Shown here: positions 37,796-48,483 of the stretch, piece after piece | How the letters are laid out: each line of letters starts with the position of its first letter | Numbering within the stretch: position 1 is the stretch's first letter | From: Phoenix dactylifera | Lineage: Eukaryota; Streptophyta; Magnoliopsida; Arecales; Arecaceae | Length of the DNA stretch: 64,000 nt | Direction: 5' to 3' | Assembly (NCBI RefSeq): GCF_009389715.1 | Contig: NC_052393.1 | Span: 3,286,001-3,350,000, forward strand | Position numbers and translations under genes: made by a program | The notes under the pieces: generated by a model | The model's input: only the letters and a program-made list of their open reading frames with translations | The model's database searches: none | What the model was told of the DNA's origin: nothing

Positions 37796-40734
37796 CTAGT
37801 GAGAGCCCGCCCGCCATGCCGACTCCACCGGCCATGGTCACAGAGAAGAAAAATGCAGCCTTGATCAGCCTGATATCTGCCAAAGAAATCTAGGAGGCAT
37901 TTTGGTCCTTAGCTGAGGATAAAGCTCCCCCGCACCCCCACCCCCACCTAATTTTTTTTCAGAAGATACTAGTCTTTAATCAGATAGGATATGGTAGAGA
38001 CTATTTAACAATTCTTCAGCATAATATTGATGCCTGCGGATTGGAAGAGGACCTTCGTCACCCTGATCCCAAAGAGATAAGATGCTACGGGGCTATGCCA
38101 TTATCGATCGATTAGCCTTTGCACTCTCTATACAAGGCTACGACGAAGATTCTGGTGGTCAGACTGAGGAGTATCTTGCTGAGACTTATCAGTTCGGACA
38201 GGGAGCCTTTGTAGGAGGTCGGAGCATCATCGACAATGTGTTCGTTGTCCAAAAATTTATGTTCGACCTCCAGAGAGCCCCGAGTTGGAGGAGCTTGATG
38301 GGCATCAAGCTAGACATGGAGAGAGCCTACGACAAGATGAGCTGGGGCTTCTTTTAGGTTTCGTTGGTAAGCTTTGGATTTCATAAGATTTGGATTGGTT
38401 GGGTGCTGGGCTACGTCAGGACTTCCTCCTTCGCCATTTTAATGAACAGTATGGCTATGTAGTTTTTCGAGTCCTCTGTTGGACTTTGGCAGGGGTGCCC
38501 ACTCTCTCCATTGCTCTTCATCTTGTGTGCGAACACACTGTCCAGAGCCCTCTAACTTGCTGCTAAGTCCCAAGCCTTGGAGGCCTATAGGTCGATGCTG
38601 GTGTCCGTGCAGATTTTGCACCTCCTATTCGCACCTCCTATTCGCCGATGATTGCATGCTTCTGGCTCAGGTGATGAGGCAAGCAGAGCTGGTGATCTGA
38701 AGAATCCTTGAGGATTGCTGTGTAGCCTCTGGTCGACAGGTTAATTTAGCTAAGTCTGTTATTTGCTTCAATCCAAAAATCAAGCCACAAGTGAAGACCT
38801 CCATTAAGAATTATGGAAGTGCAGTAGCAGGAGGGCACTATGAGATATCTAGGAGTTCCCATCATGGGTTGTCGCCTTCGTTGCAGGGATTGCTCCACTA
38901 TCAAGCTGAGAATCAAACACAGGCTTGAAAGATGATAGATGGATGCTCTTTCTATGATGGCAGAGTGACCTTGGTGCGGTCAATTCTTAGTTCAATACCG
39001 GTTTACTTGCTATCGAACACCATTTTGCCATTGTAGCCTTTGAGGTCCATGGAGCGGTTGTTCAGAAACTTCATCTGAGGCAGGCAAGAGGGCGGAGAGG
39101 GCATTCACCTAGTGGCATGGGAGGTCATTTGTCAGTCGGTCAGACATGGTAGATTGGGTGTACACTCATTAGCGGTGAGGTGGGAGATACTAGTGGCGAG
39201 ACACGCAACTAGGTGTATCCGAAAATCTGATAGCCTGTTGTGCGCCCTATTGAGGGCCAAGTACGGAGCTCATACGGCGGTGGCTGACTTCCAGATAGGG
39301 TGTCACTGCTTCTTCATTTGGAGGAAGATCTGCGCGCATGCACCGACGATGCTTGCTACGATCAGATGGGCTATCGGTGATTGACAATCTATTGATGTTC
39401 TGGAGAACAACTAGTTGACCGAGTAGCTACCCTGTTGGGTGCTGACGATAATTGATTCGGCAAGGCTGGCGGGATGTAGAGTTAGTGACATGATCAACCC
39501 TAGAGAGGGCGGGTGGAATGAGGTGCTAATTCGGGACGCATTCAAGAAGCAACTGGCTGAGAGGGTCCTGGCAATTCCAATACGTATTAGGGAGACGATG
39601 GACAAACTGGTCTGGGCTTCCAGTGAGGACAAAGGTATGTACCAAACCTGCATGCATTGATGGGAGGGGAGACCACTCGATAGATTGACGGAGGATGAAT
39701 TTGGAGGATGCGCGTCGACCCTCGAGTGACCTTATTCATCTGAAAAGTGGCATGGAGCTGTCTACCGACCATGAATATGTTGGTCAGGAGGAGTGTCACA
39801 ACTACTCCGATGTGCGAGGTATACCCCAACATAGAGAAGTCCATCAGTCATACTCTTCTCGGATGCACGTGGGCAGCATAGATTTGGAGTTGGGCTTCAT
39901 TTCCCCTATCGCGGTCCACCGGGTCGACAGAGGATCTCCTACGCCATCTGAAGGAATCCATGTAGAGATCGAATACTGGTGAGTGGGATATCACTTGTGT
40001 TTATCTGGCTTATCACATCTGGTTGGACAGAAATGCCCATTTCTTTTAAGATAGGAGGGCAGCCCCGAGGACTGTGGTGGATAGAGGTCTCTTTTAGGTT
40101 GTTGAGATCCCCAAAGTTACCATGGTGACCTCATCAAAGATGGCTAGGGACATCTGGGACCCCCACTCTGCTGTTGTAGCACCTAGGTTTGCTCTTGTCT
40201 CTTGAAAGCCCTCACTCTCCAACTATCTCAAGGTGAACTTCGATGGTAGCATGTCCACAGGTGGAGACAGAGAAGGTATGAGTTTTGTGATCGAAAATCA
40301 TGACTCTAAGCTAATTACTATTGGGGGCGACGCACCTTCAAAATGATAGCTATAGGGGCGAGACTTAGGGCAGCATTGAAGGGTATCACCTACGCGAGAT
40401 GGGTTCTAAGGGCTTATAGCATTTTTTTTGAAGGGGACTCAGCCACAGTGATTGAGTGGATATGGGACGAGGGGCGGCGAGGGATGGACACCCACTGCTT
40501 TGTGACATTCGTAGGCTGACGGAAGATTGCGACGCCTTTCAGGCCGTTCATGTGTAATAGGAGGCGAACGGAGCCGCAGACTGGATCGCTCCTTTGCTGC
40601 TCAACACTCCAGAGAGGTCCTCTAAACATGTCATGTAGCTGCCCCTCTATCTCTATGCCATCTCTTTTCCATCGACTCTATTGGCTGTACTCATACTAGA
40701 GTTGTGTTAGCAGCCATTGTACCAAAAAAATAGG
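37796..40734 (+). mobile_element. 5'-truncated L1-type LINE
   Basis: Flanked by the direct repeat ACTTTTGA (37788-37795 and 40735-40742). The matching stretch beside PRP-B (about 57370-57400) has no insert, which confirms the ends. Plus-strand remnants in order: linker with SAKEI-EAFWSLAEDKAP, DWKRTFVTLIPKR, reverse transcriptase (FVGGRSIIDNVFVVQK, IKLDMERAYDKMSW at about 38210-38350; GLWQGCPLSPLLFILCA near 38480; LLFADDCMLLAQ near 38635), a zinc-binding RT tail (about 39110-39260) and an RNase H-like end (about 40205-40600). It closes with a short A run at 40724-40730. It lacks ORF1 and the endonuclease part. Many stops and frame changes show it is dead. It separates PRP-A from the rest of its upstream flank. 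Confidence 0.88.
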
Positions 40735-41013
40735 ACTTTTGAATGTGGCCTCATGGTATATGAGGAAGCAACAATGTATTTGCCTATACAAAATTCGTTC
40801 ATTGCTTTTACTGCTCGGAACATAGTTTGGTAACTGAACATTTTGAACCCAGTCATAGATATGTGTCCTTTAGATGACATCTATTTCGGGACATAGGATG
40901 CTTGGAGCTAGAATACCATCTTGCAGCTGGGTAGGAATGTGTCACATTCTCGTTGACGTTAGCCGCAAAACCTCCAACTTTGATGCCTTGACTGCTTTTA
41001 CTTTAGACGTAGG

Positions 41014-42189
41014 ATTTCTTCCTTCAAATGTGACCATCCCATGCTTGTCATTTTAAGTATCTTTTGTATTTAGTAGAATTCATCATGAGTAACTAGTTTC
41101 GCCAATTGAAGGACTTTGTATTAGAGACAGATGATTGTTTTCTTCAAGTCATTTGGTACAGAACTGTGGCAAATGTTAAACTGAATTGTTTTGTTATTGA
41201 TGTTTTTCTTTTCTTTTTTTTTTTTGGTGATTATCAGGGAACAGCATATGGTCAGTCACTGTCAATGGTTGTTTTTTTTTTTTTTTTTTTTGGTACAATG
41301 GTTGTTTTCTTCAAGTCATTTGGTAGTTGGTACAGAACTGTGGCAAATGTTAAACTGAATTGTTTTGTTATTGCTGTTTTTTCTTTTCTTTTTTTTTGGT
41401 GATTATCAGGGAACAGCATATGGTCAGTCACTGACACTGTCAATGGTTGTTTTCTTCAAGTCATTTGGTACAGAACTGTGGCAAATGTTAAACTGAATTG
41501 TTTTGTTATTGCTGTTTTTTCTTTTCTTTTTCTTTTTTGGGGTGATCATCAGGGAACAGCATATGGCAGTCACTGACACTGTCAATGGTTGTTTTCTTCA
41601 AGTCATTTGGTACAGAACTGTGGCAAATGTTAAACTGAATTGTTTTGTTATTGCTGTTTTTTCTTTTCTTTTTGTTTTTTTTTTTGGTGACTATCAGGGA
41701 AGAGCATATGGGCAGTCACCGTCAAACAAGAAGTAAAGGTTCTCATGCGCTTTCTTGAAAGTTTTGGATTTGGTGTTGTAACCTACAATTTACAGTTTCA
41801 TTGTGACAGCTTTTGACAAAGCCAAAGCTCTTGAGCTGTGTGTTGAAATCGATCTATCTAAAGGGTACTTAATTACTCGACAACTTCTAACTGAAATCAA
41901 TCTTTGCAAAATGAATATTTATATGCACAAGAATTTTGTAGAAACTACATGATGTAGTCAGTTTGTCCGATAAGCATACTATTTGCTGAAATCATCTGGC
42001 AACTCTAGTACTCAAGTGACTTATAAATACTAAATGTGTTATGTAGGAAGCTGAAATGTTTGAATTCTACCGGTTTGGACGGTTTAAATTTGTCTTGCAG
42101 AAAGCTGAAATACTTTGCATTGCTTTGCTTCTATGGTTCATTTTTGGCCAATGCTTAGGACGGGCACTTTTTCTCTTTCCATGTTCTCT
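41014..42189 (+). pseudogene. Duplicated TRAP-alpha 3' end with last exon region repeated four times
   Basis: Corresponds to 32133-32890 of TRAP-alpha: end of intron 7, last exon and 3' UTR. No earlier exons are present, so it cannot make the protein. The intron-end plus exon segment is tandemly repeated between about 41131 and 41740; acceptor-exon starts (ATCAGGGAACAGCATATGG or close variants) lie near 41235, 41404, 41548 and 41694. Only the last copy has the terminal codons, changed to SPSNKK then TAA. T-rich tracts separate the copies, which suggests slippage-driven expansion. Confidence 0.85.
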
Positions 42190-42197
42190 ATTTTTAC

Positions 42198-43024
42198 TAA
42201 GGGTGCAAATGAGTCGGGTCGGGTCATGAACCGGATCAACTCATCCATAGCTTCCCTATTCCGTTTATTGCTATTCCAAATCAATCCAGTGTATTTACAT
42301 CTCAAATGTAGTTGGTTTGAGTACGCTTTAACCTCATGAGTGATCGAAAACTGTCCTTCTTTGTATTAGACTGACGCATAGCAAGCACCAAGCAAGATAT
42401 TCAACCCCGACCAGGAGTTAACATTATGAAACAACATAATACTACCCGACCTAGCCAGTTTGCCATCTTGTTCAAGTAATTAATGGCTGTCATGATCCAA
42501 TAACTTTCTTGTTGTGTGGGCCACAGCGAATGCACATATTCCTCCGTGATTTGAGGGGTTTAGCTGTGGTTCGTGAAGTATTTAGACAGTTTTTACCTAC
42601 ATATCAGTGCAAATTTAACACTACCAAATTCTAAATGTGTCCGCCCATGCTTTTATTCGAGAGCTACGGCTGTAGGTTGTTGCACAAGGATCCCTAATTA
42701 AGCTTATCCATTAATTTGTTGAGACAGCAGTCAATGACATTGGCCTAGATATAGAACTTAGGCTAGGCCTTAACTACCGCGGGCCCAAATAATTTTACAA
42801 ATCAGGTCGGGTCGAAATGGATCGTAGGATTAAAAATCTAAAATTATCCAAATTTCAAATAGGTCGGATTGGATTTAAATTCAATAAACACAGATCCGAT
42901 CCAGAAAATGAAATAGATCCAATTTTAGAACCCGATCTGACCTATGGGTCCTCCAAAATAGATCAGGTCAAGTCTAAACGAATCGGATCAGGTCATGGGT
43001 CTACCCGACCCATTTGCAGCCTTA
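42198..43024. mobile_element. Non-autonomous hAT transposon, 827 bp
   Basis: Terminal inverted repeats: left TAAGGGTGCAAATGAGTCGG, right (reverse complement) TAAGGCTGCAAATGGGTCGG, 2 mismatches in 20. The 8-bp target duplication ATTTTTAC is at 42190-42197. Its right copy is split by a later MULE: ATTTTTA at 43025-43031, complete again at 46960-46967. TIR sequence and 8-bp duplication both mark hAT. The interior has GGTCGGGTC/GATCCGACC words and no transposase. Confidence 0.9.
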
Positions 43025-43617
43025 ATTTTTAGGGGAAATTAATCACCCACCCTCTTTTAGACCACGCTATAACAAAAAGTCCCCGTTGACCGGTCTTAAA
43101 ATTTTTCGTCCATTATCTCTATTAAGTTTAATTCCCGGTCCTTCAGCCCCTTTTGTTTTTTCAAAAAATACCGAAAATGCCCCTACCCCTTTTGATCTTC
43201 CATTCCCAGAAGAAGAAGAAGAAACAGGGGTAGCCGCCACCGACCACGGCCCATCCCCGCCCGAGCTCCCTCCCGTGGCTGCCACCGGCGCCGTCTCGCT
43301 TCCTACCGAGCCCCATCCCGCGGCTCCGCCACCTCCCGTGCCCCTTCCCCTCCTAATCTTTCGATCTCAGCAGAAAAAGAAGAAGAAGAAGGCCCGGCCG
43401 CCGCCGACCATGGCGCGCCTCCGCCCGAGCTCCCTCCTGCGGCCGCGGCCGGCCCCTGCTCGCCCCCTCCCTAGCCCCCTCCTGCGGCCTCGCCCCCTCC
43501 CACGGCCCCCGCCCGAGCTCCCTCCCGCGGCCGCCGTCGGCCCCGGCTCGCCGTCGACGGCGGCCCCGCCCCCTCCAACTGCCGCCACGGCCCGGCCCCC
43601 TCCGGCGCCGCCGGCTC

Positions 43618-44155
43618 GCAGGAGGAGAAGAAAGAAGAAAGAAGAAGAAGGGAAGAAGAGAAGAAAAAGAAAAAAAAAAGAAAAGGAAAGAAAAAGAAAG
43701 AACAAAAAGAAAAAAAAATAAATAATTAAATAAATGCATAAATAAATAAATCAATAAATATAAATAAACAAATAAATAAAATAAATAAATAAATAATATA
43801 TTCTAATAAAATAAAATAATTATAAATAAATAAATAAATAAAGAAAAAGGAAGAAAATGAAAGAAAAAGAAAAAAGAAGAAAAGGAAAGGAAAAGAAAAA
43901 AGAAAAGAAGAAAAAAAAAGAAAAGAAAAGAAAAGAAAAACAGAAGAAAAGGAAAGAAAAAGAAGAGAGGGAAAGAAAAAGAAAAAAAGGAAAGAAAAAG
44001 AAGAAAAGGAAAGAAGAAGGAAAAAAAGAAAGAAAAAGAAGAAAAAGAAAGAAAAGAAAAAAAAGAAAAGAAAAAGGAAGAAAATGAAAGAAAAAGAAGA
44101 AAAAGGAAAGAAAGAAGAAAAAGAAAAGAAAAAGAAGAAAAGGATTATTTCTACA
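43618..44155 (+). repeat. Polypurine (GAAAA-type) tract with AAAT microsatellite
   Basis: Nearly pure G/A on the plus strand at 43618-43718 and 43837-44148, separated by an (AAAT)n-like stretch. Complementary polypyrimidine tracts occur later in the same element, so single strands could pair. Confidence 0.9.
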
Positions 44156-44159
44156 AAAA

Positions 44160-45180
44160 GCAGAAAACTCAGTTAAGTTCAGCATTCTGCTCTGTGCACA
44201 CAATTTATTGTTTACTGCACACAGATATGTGTCATTTGCACACACTTATTGTTGTAAGCCTAGAGCATGGCACAAACTCAGTTAACCTGGAAACATACTT
44301 AATTAACGTTGGCACACACTAAATTTACCCCCGAACATACTTAATTAACGTTGGCACACACTAAATTTACCCCCGAACACAGTTTTGTGCTTTTTGCACA
44401 CAGTTTTCTGCTTTTTGCACACAGTTAATCGACTACTGCACACAGATATGTGCCATGTGCACACAGTTAAGTTAAGCATTCTGCTCTGTGCACACAATTA
44501 CCCGAACACAGTTTTATGCTTTTTGCACAGTTTTCTGCTTTTTGCACACAGTTTATCGATTACTGCACAGAGATATGTGCCATGTGCACACAGTTAAGTT
44601 AAGCATTCTGCTCTGTGCACACAATTTATTGTTTACTGCACACAGATATGTGTCATTTGCACACACTTATTGTTGTAAGCCTAGAGCATGGCACAAACTC
44701 AATTAACCTGGAAACATACTTAATTAACGTTGGCACACACTAAATTTACCCCCGAACACAGTTTTGTGCTTTTTGCACACAGTTTTCTGCTTTTTGCACA
44801 CAGTTAATCGACTACTGCACACAGATATGTGCCATGTGCACACAGTTAAGTTAAGCATTCTGCTCCATGCACACAATTTTCCGAACACAGTTTTATGCTT
44901 TTTGCACACAGTTTTCTGCTTTTTGCACACAGTTTATCGATTACTGCACACAGATATGTGCCATGTGCACACAGTTAAGTTCAGCATTCTGCTCTGTGCA
45001 CACAATTTATTGTTTACTGCACACAGATATGTGTCATTTGCACACACTTATTGTTGTAAGCCTAGAGCATGTAACCTGGAAACATACTTAATTAACGTTG
45101 GCACACACTAAATTTACCCCCGAACACAGTTTTGTGCTTTTTGCACACAGTTTTCTGCTTTTTGCACACAGTTAATCGAC
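44160..45180 (+). repeat. Higher-order minisatellite built on TGCACACAG words
   Basis: A short word (TTTGCACACAGTTTTCTGC and relatives) recurs many times inside a larger unit of about 370-420 bp. Landmarks show about three large units: TGTAAGCCTAGAGCATG near 44255, 44675 and 45055, and CCCCCGAACACAGTTTTGTG near 44371, 44751 and 45118. A 39-bp piece (ACATACTTAATTAACGTTGG and on) is doubled at about 44302-44380. Copies are very alike, implying recent amplification inside the MULE. Confidence 0.85.
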
Positions 45181-45182
45181 AA

Positions 45183-46030
45183 TTTTTTTTCTTTTCTTTT
45201 CTTTTTTTCTTTTTTCCTTTTCTTCTTTTTCTTTTCTTTTTTTCTTTTTCTTTCCTTTTTCCTCTTTTTCTTTCCTTTTTCTTCTTTTTTTCTTTTTCTT
45301 TCCTTCTTTTTTTTTCTTTTATTTTTCTTTTTCTTTCCTTCTCTACACACAATTAAGTCTTCTGTGCACACACTTAAATCTTCTCTCAACACAGTTAAGT
45401 ATTCTATACATCACACAGTTAAGTTAAATATTCTCTATACACAATTAAGTCTTATATGCACACATTTAAATTTTCTCTGCACACAGTTAAGTGTTCTACG
45501 CATCACACAGTTAAGTGTGTGCAGAGAAGACTTAATTGTGTACAGAGAACACTTAACTGTGTGATGCACACAGTTAAATGTTCTCTGTACACAATTAAGT
45601 ATTCTCTGCACATACATGAATCTTCTTTTTCTTTCCTTTTCTTCTATTTTTTTCTTTTCTTTTCTTTTCTTTTTTCTTTGTTTCTTTTTTCTTTTTCTTT
45701 TTCTTTCCTTCTCTTCTTTTTCTTTCCTTTTTCTTCTTCTTTTTTTCTTTTCTTTTTTTCTTTTTTTCCTTTTCTTCTTTTTCTTTTCTTTTTCTTCTTT
45801 TTCTTTCCTTTCTTTCCTTTTTCTTCTTTTTCTTTCCTTTTCTTCCTTTTTCTTTTCTTTTTTTCTTTTTTTCCTTTTCTTCTTTTTCTTTCCTTTTTTT
45901 CTTCTTCTTTCCTTTTCTTCTTTTTCTTTCCTTTTTTCTTTTTCTTTCCCTCTCTTCTTTCTCTTTCCTTTTTTCCCTTCTTTTTCTTTTTTTTTCTCTT
46001 CTTCCTTTCTTCTTCTTTCTTCTCCTCCCG
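45183..46030 (+). repeat. Polypyrimidine tracts around a second CACACA repeat block
   Basis: C/T-only runs at about 45183-45345 and 45620-46025 flank 45346-45615, a block of CACACAGTTAAGT-type words. The block contains a hairpin with 19-bp perfect arms (45500-45518 and 45549-45567). A GC-rich scrap at 46030-46118 resembles the GC block of the inverted repeats. Confidence 0.88.
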
Positions 46031-46966
46031 CAGGCCGGCGCCACCGGAGGCCGGGGGAGAGGGCCCGGCCATGGCGGCCGCAGAAGGGGGCCGCAGGAGA
46101 GGGCCCGGCCGTGGCGGCTTTATTTATTTATTTATAATTATTTTATTTTATTATAGAATATATTATTTATTTATTTATTTATTTATTTTATTTATTTTAT
46201 TTGTTCATTTATATTTATTGATTTATTTATTTATGCATTTATTTAATTATTTATTTTTTTTCTTTTTTTTCCTTCTTTTTCTTTGCTTTTCCTTTTTTTT
46301 TTCTTTTTCTTCTCTTCTTCCCTTCTTCTTCTTTCTTCTTTCTTCTCCTCCTGCGAGCCGGCGGCGCCGGAGGGGGCCGGGCCGTGGCGGCCGTTGGAGG
46401 GGGCGGGGCCGCCGTCGACGGCGAGCCGGGGCCGACGGCGGCCGCGGGAGGGAGCTCGGGCGGGGGCCGTGGGAGGGAGCTCGGACGGGGGCGGGCCATG
46501 GGAGGGGGCTCGGGAGGGAAGAGGCCGCGAGAGGGGGCGAGCAGGGGCCGGCGACGGCCGCAGGAGGGAGCTCGGGCAGAGGCGAGCTGTGGTCGGCGGC
46601 GGCCGGGCCTTCTTCTTCTTCTTTTTCTTCTGAGAACGGGAGATTAGGAAGGGAAGGGGCACGGGAGGTGGCGGGGCCGCGGGATGGGGCTCGGTAGGGA
46701 GCGAGACGGCGCCGGTGGCGACCGCGGGAGGGAGCTCGGGCGGGGACGGGCCGTGGTCGGTGGCGGCTGCCCCTGTTTCTTCTTCTTCTTTTGGGAATGG
46801 GAGATCAAAAGGGGCAGGGGCATTTTAATATTCTTAGGGGGCGTTTTCGTCTCATAATAAAGTATTGAAATATGGCTGGACTGATCGTTAAACAACCAGT
46901 CAACAGGGATTAAACGTTAAAGATCGGTCAATAAATGTACCGGTGATTAATTTCCCCTAATTTTTA

Positions 46967-48034
46967 CCCTATCCTGATAGACATACTCATAAGATGTTTA
47001 AAGGCCTTTTTATGGATCCGTCATTAAAATGTCAGACTAGCAGTTTGTTGGTGCCTTCCCCTAAGTAAGAAGAAGAATGTTAGACTAGTCCAAGCTGCGG
47101 TAGTCTGGCCTGTTTGCTAACGGCAAGGAATGCTTCGTGTCTCGAACACAGGTGGCATAACTAAACTCCAAAAGGACTCATTTTTTGGCTGTTTTTGGAG
47201 CGACTCGTGAGTACCCACCGAATACGTTGTTCTGAAAAACACCTTTCATGAATAATTCAACAGAAAATAAAGTGGAATGGGAAGATATGCTGGATTTTTG
47301 TGGTTGGCTGGCTTTGGATTTTTCTCTCTGATAGGAACTTCTTAAATGTGGATTTCTTGTCTTTTCAGAAGGCTAGATTTATGAACTACCCACCGTATCC
47401 ACTTAGCATAAAATCAGGAATTTAATGTTAATATTTTTCGAACATTACTCCTCCATATCTTCTGATATTTTGCTCTTTTATCTTCCACAAAGCTCTCAGC
47501 AACCATTTAATGGTTTGTTTGACCATGTCAAACCCCACAAAGGCAATGTGATCGAACAAACGCTTCTCATTTTATTTAGTGCCTTAAATGATAAATATTC
47601 ATATAATTAAGAAAGAAGAAAAACACATCATGCAAGGTTCTTTGACCATTGCATCGAGGGCTATTTGGCTGCTCAATCCAACAGGTTCTACCTATTTTAC
47701 ACTTGGTTGGCATTTGAAATTGGTAAAGGTTTTAGTTGGGGGAAAAAAGAAACTGGTAAGGGCTCTAATTTTTGTTGTATCTTTGAAGTAGGGAAGGCAT
47801 AGTTTGCAATTGGCAGTTGCGACATCTACTAGGATTTTTTTTGAGACAGCTGCTGCCAACTCCATGCCATACGATGAAGATGGATTCCAGATCCTCGATG
47901 GTGTATGTTTTGCACTGTTGAGAGTTGTGCATGCTTAGATATTTGTCATGTCATTTATCTAGAAAATGAAGGGCTCTTGCACAATCTTTTGGCCCATGAT
48001 GTTGTCTGATGATCTCTCTAATACATGGTTGAGG
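46967..48034. other. Unit 2 non-coding sequence matching 32885-33590
   Basis: Resumes the duplicated TRAP-alpha 3' flank directly after the MULE/hAT insertion (CCTGATAGACATACTCAT; unit 1 CCTGATAAACATACTCAT near 32910). About 47200-47685 is absent from unit 1, either an insertion here or a deletion there. No gene seen. Confidence 0.7.
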
Positions 48035-48039
48035 GTTTG

Positions 48040-48483
48040 TGTAACAAACAACCCAGGATCTCACCCAAAATGGCTAGCCGGAAGGTATTATTTGGATTTT
48101 TTGATCCTGTATAAGTACCCAAGATCTACCCAGCAAATAACCGATGTGGGACTAAACACACGCCCGCACGGGTCCTTACATATTCCTTCCATTCAAGCCC
48201 TAACGTCCTCGTCAGGCTAAGGGTTCAAATCTACTTAAATCTAACCACAAACACCACGATTGGCCTGTGGTCAGCCCCAATAGATCCGTGCTGCAGTGTT
48301 TCCTAGTCCACATAGGTTATGGGCCGGGTCTGCTCTGATACCATTTGTAACAACTCAAGAACTCACCCAAAATGGCTAGCCGGAAGGTATTATTTGGGTT
48401 CCTTGATCCTGTATAAGTACCCAAGATCTATCCAGCAAATAACCGATGTAAGACTAAACACACCCCCATACGAGGTCCTTACA
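48040..48483 (-). mobile_element. TRIM (miniature LTR retroelement), 444 bp, looks structurally whole
   Basis: A fossil. Two short LTRs (48040-48180, 141 bp; 48346-48483, 138 bp) run TGT...ACA. A primer-binding site complementary to tRNA-Met (TGGTATCAGAGC on the minus strand, 48332-48343) sits two bases from the right LTR, so the element is in minus orientation. A 5-bp target duplication GTTTG lies at 48035-48039 and 48484-48488. The interior (48181-48331) has no coding sequence, as expected for TRIMs. The LTRs differ by roughly a tenth, suggesting an insertion several million years old. Unit 1 lacks it. Confidence 0.9.

Larger units (their letters stand above)
32133..41013. repeat. Tandem segmental duplication, unit 1
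   Basis: Begins in TRAP-alpha intron 7 at ATTTCTTCCTTCACATGTGA and ends after CTTTAGACGTAGG. In order it holds the last TRAP-alpha exon and 3' UTR, 2.5 kb of non-coding sequence, the PRP-A gene and its promoter-side flank. A LINE interrupts the flank. The same order recurs at 41014-57630. The stretch 35140-35370 has no counterpart in unit 2. Confidence 0.88.
43032..46957. mobile_element. Mutator-like element with 0.8-kb inverted repeats, non-autonomous
   Basis: Ends are GGGGAAATTAATCACC at 43032 and its exact complement at 46942-46957. The 9-bp target duplication TAATTTTTA lies at 43023-43031 and 46958-46966. Long terminal repeats, about 43032-43836 and 46119-46957, each contain the end, CCCCTTTTGATCT, a GAAGAAGAAGAAACAGGGG patch, a very GC-rich block of CCGCC/GAGCTCCC words, a GA run and an AAAT/ATTT-repeat edge. 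Nine-base duplications and long TIRs are the Mutator hallmark. The middle is tandem repeats and purine/pyrimidine runs with no transposase. Pro-, Lys- or Phe-rich frames are composition artefacts. Confidence 0.9.

Noticed and set aside
43086-43721. Pro/Ala-rich 211-codon frame resembling an extensin
   Set aside because: It lies wholly in a MULE inverted repeat, both strands are open, and it has no signal peptide or regular extensin motif.
45456-46697. A 413-codon open frame rich in Phe, Ser and Leu, then Gly/Arg
   Set aside because: It runs through polypyrimidine and GC-rich repeat DNA of the MULE; composition alone keeps it open and no domain is visible.
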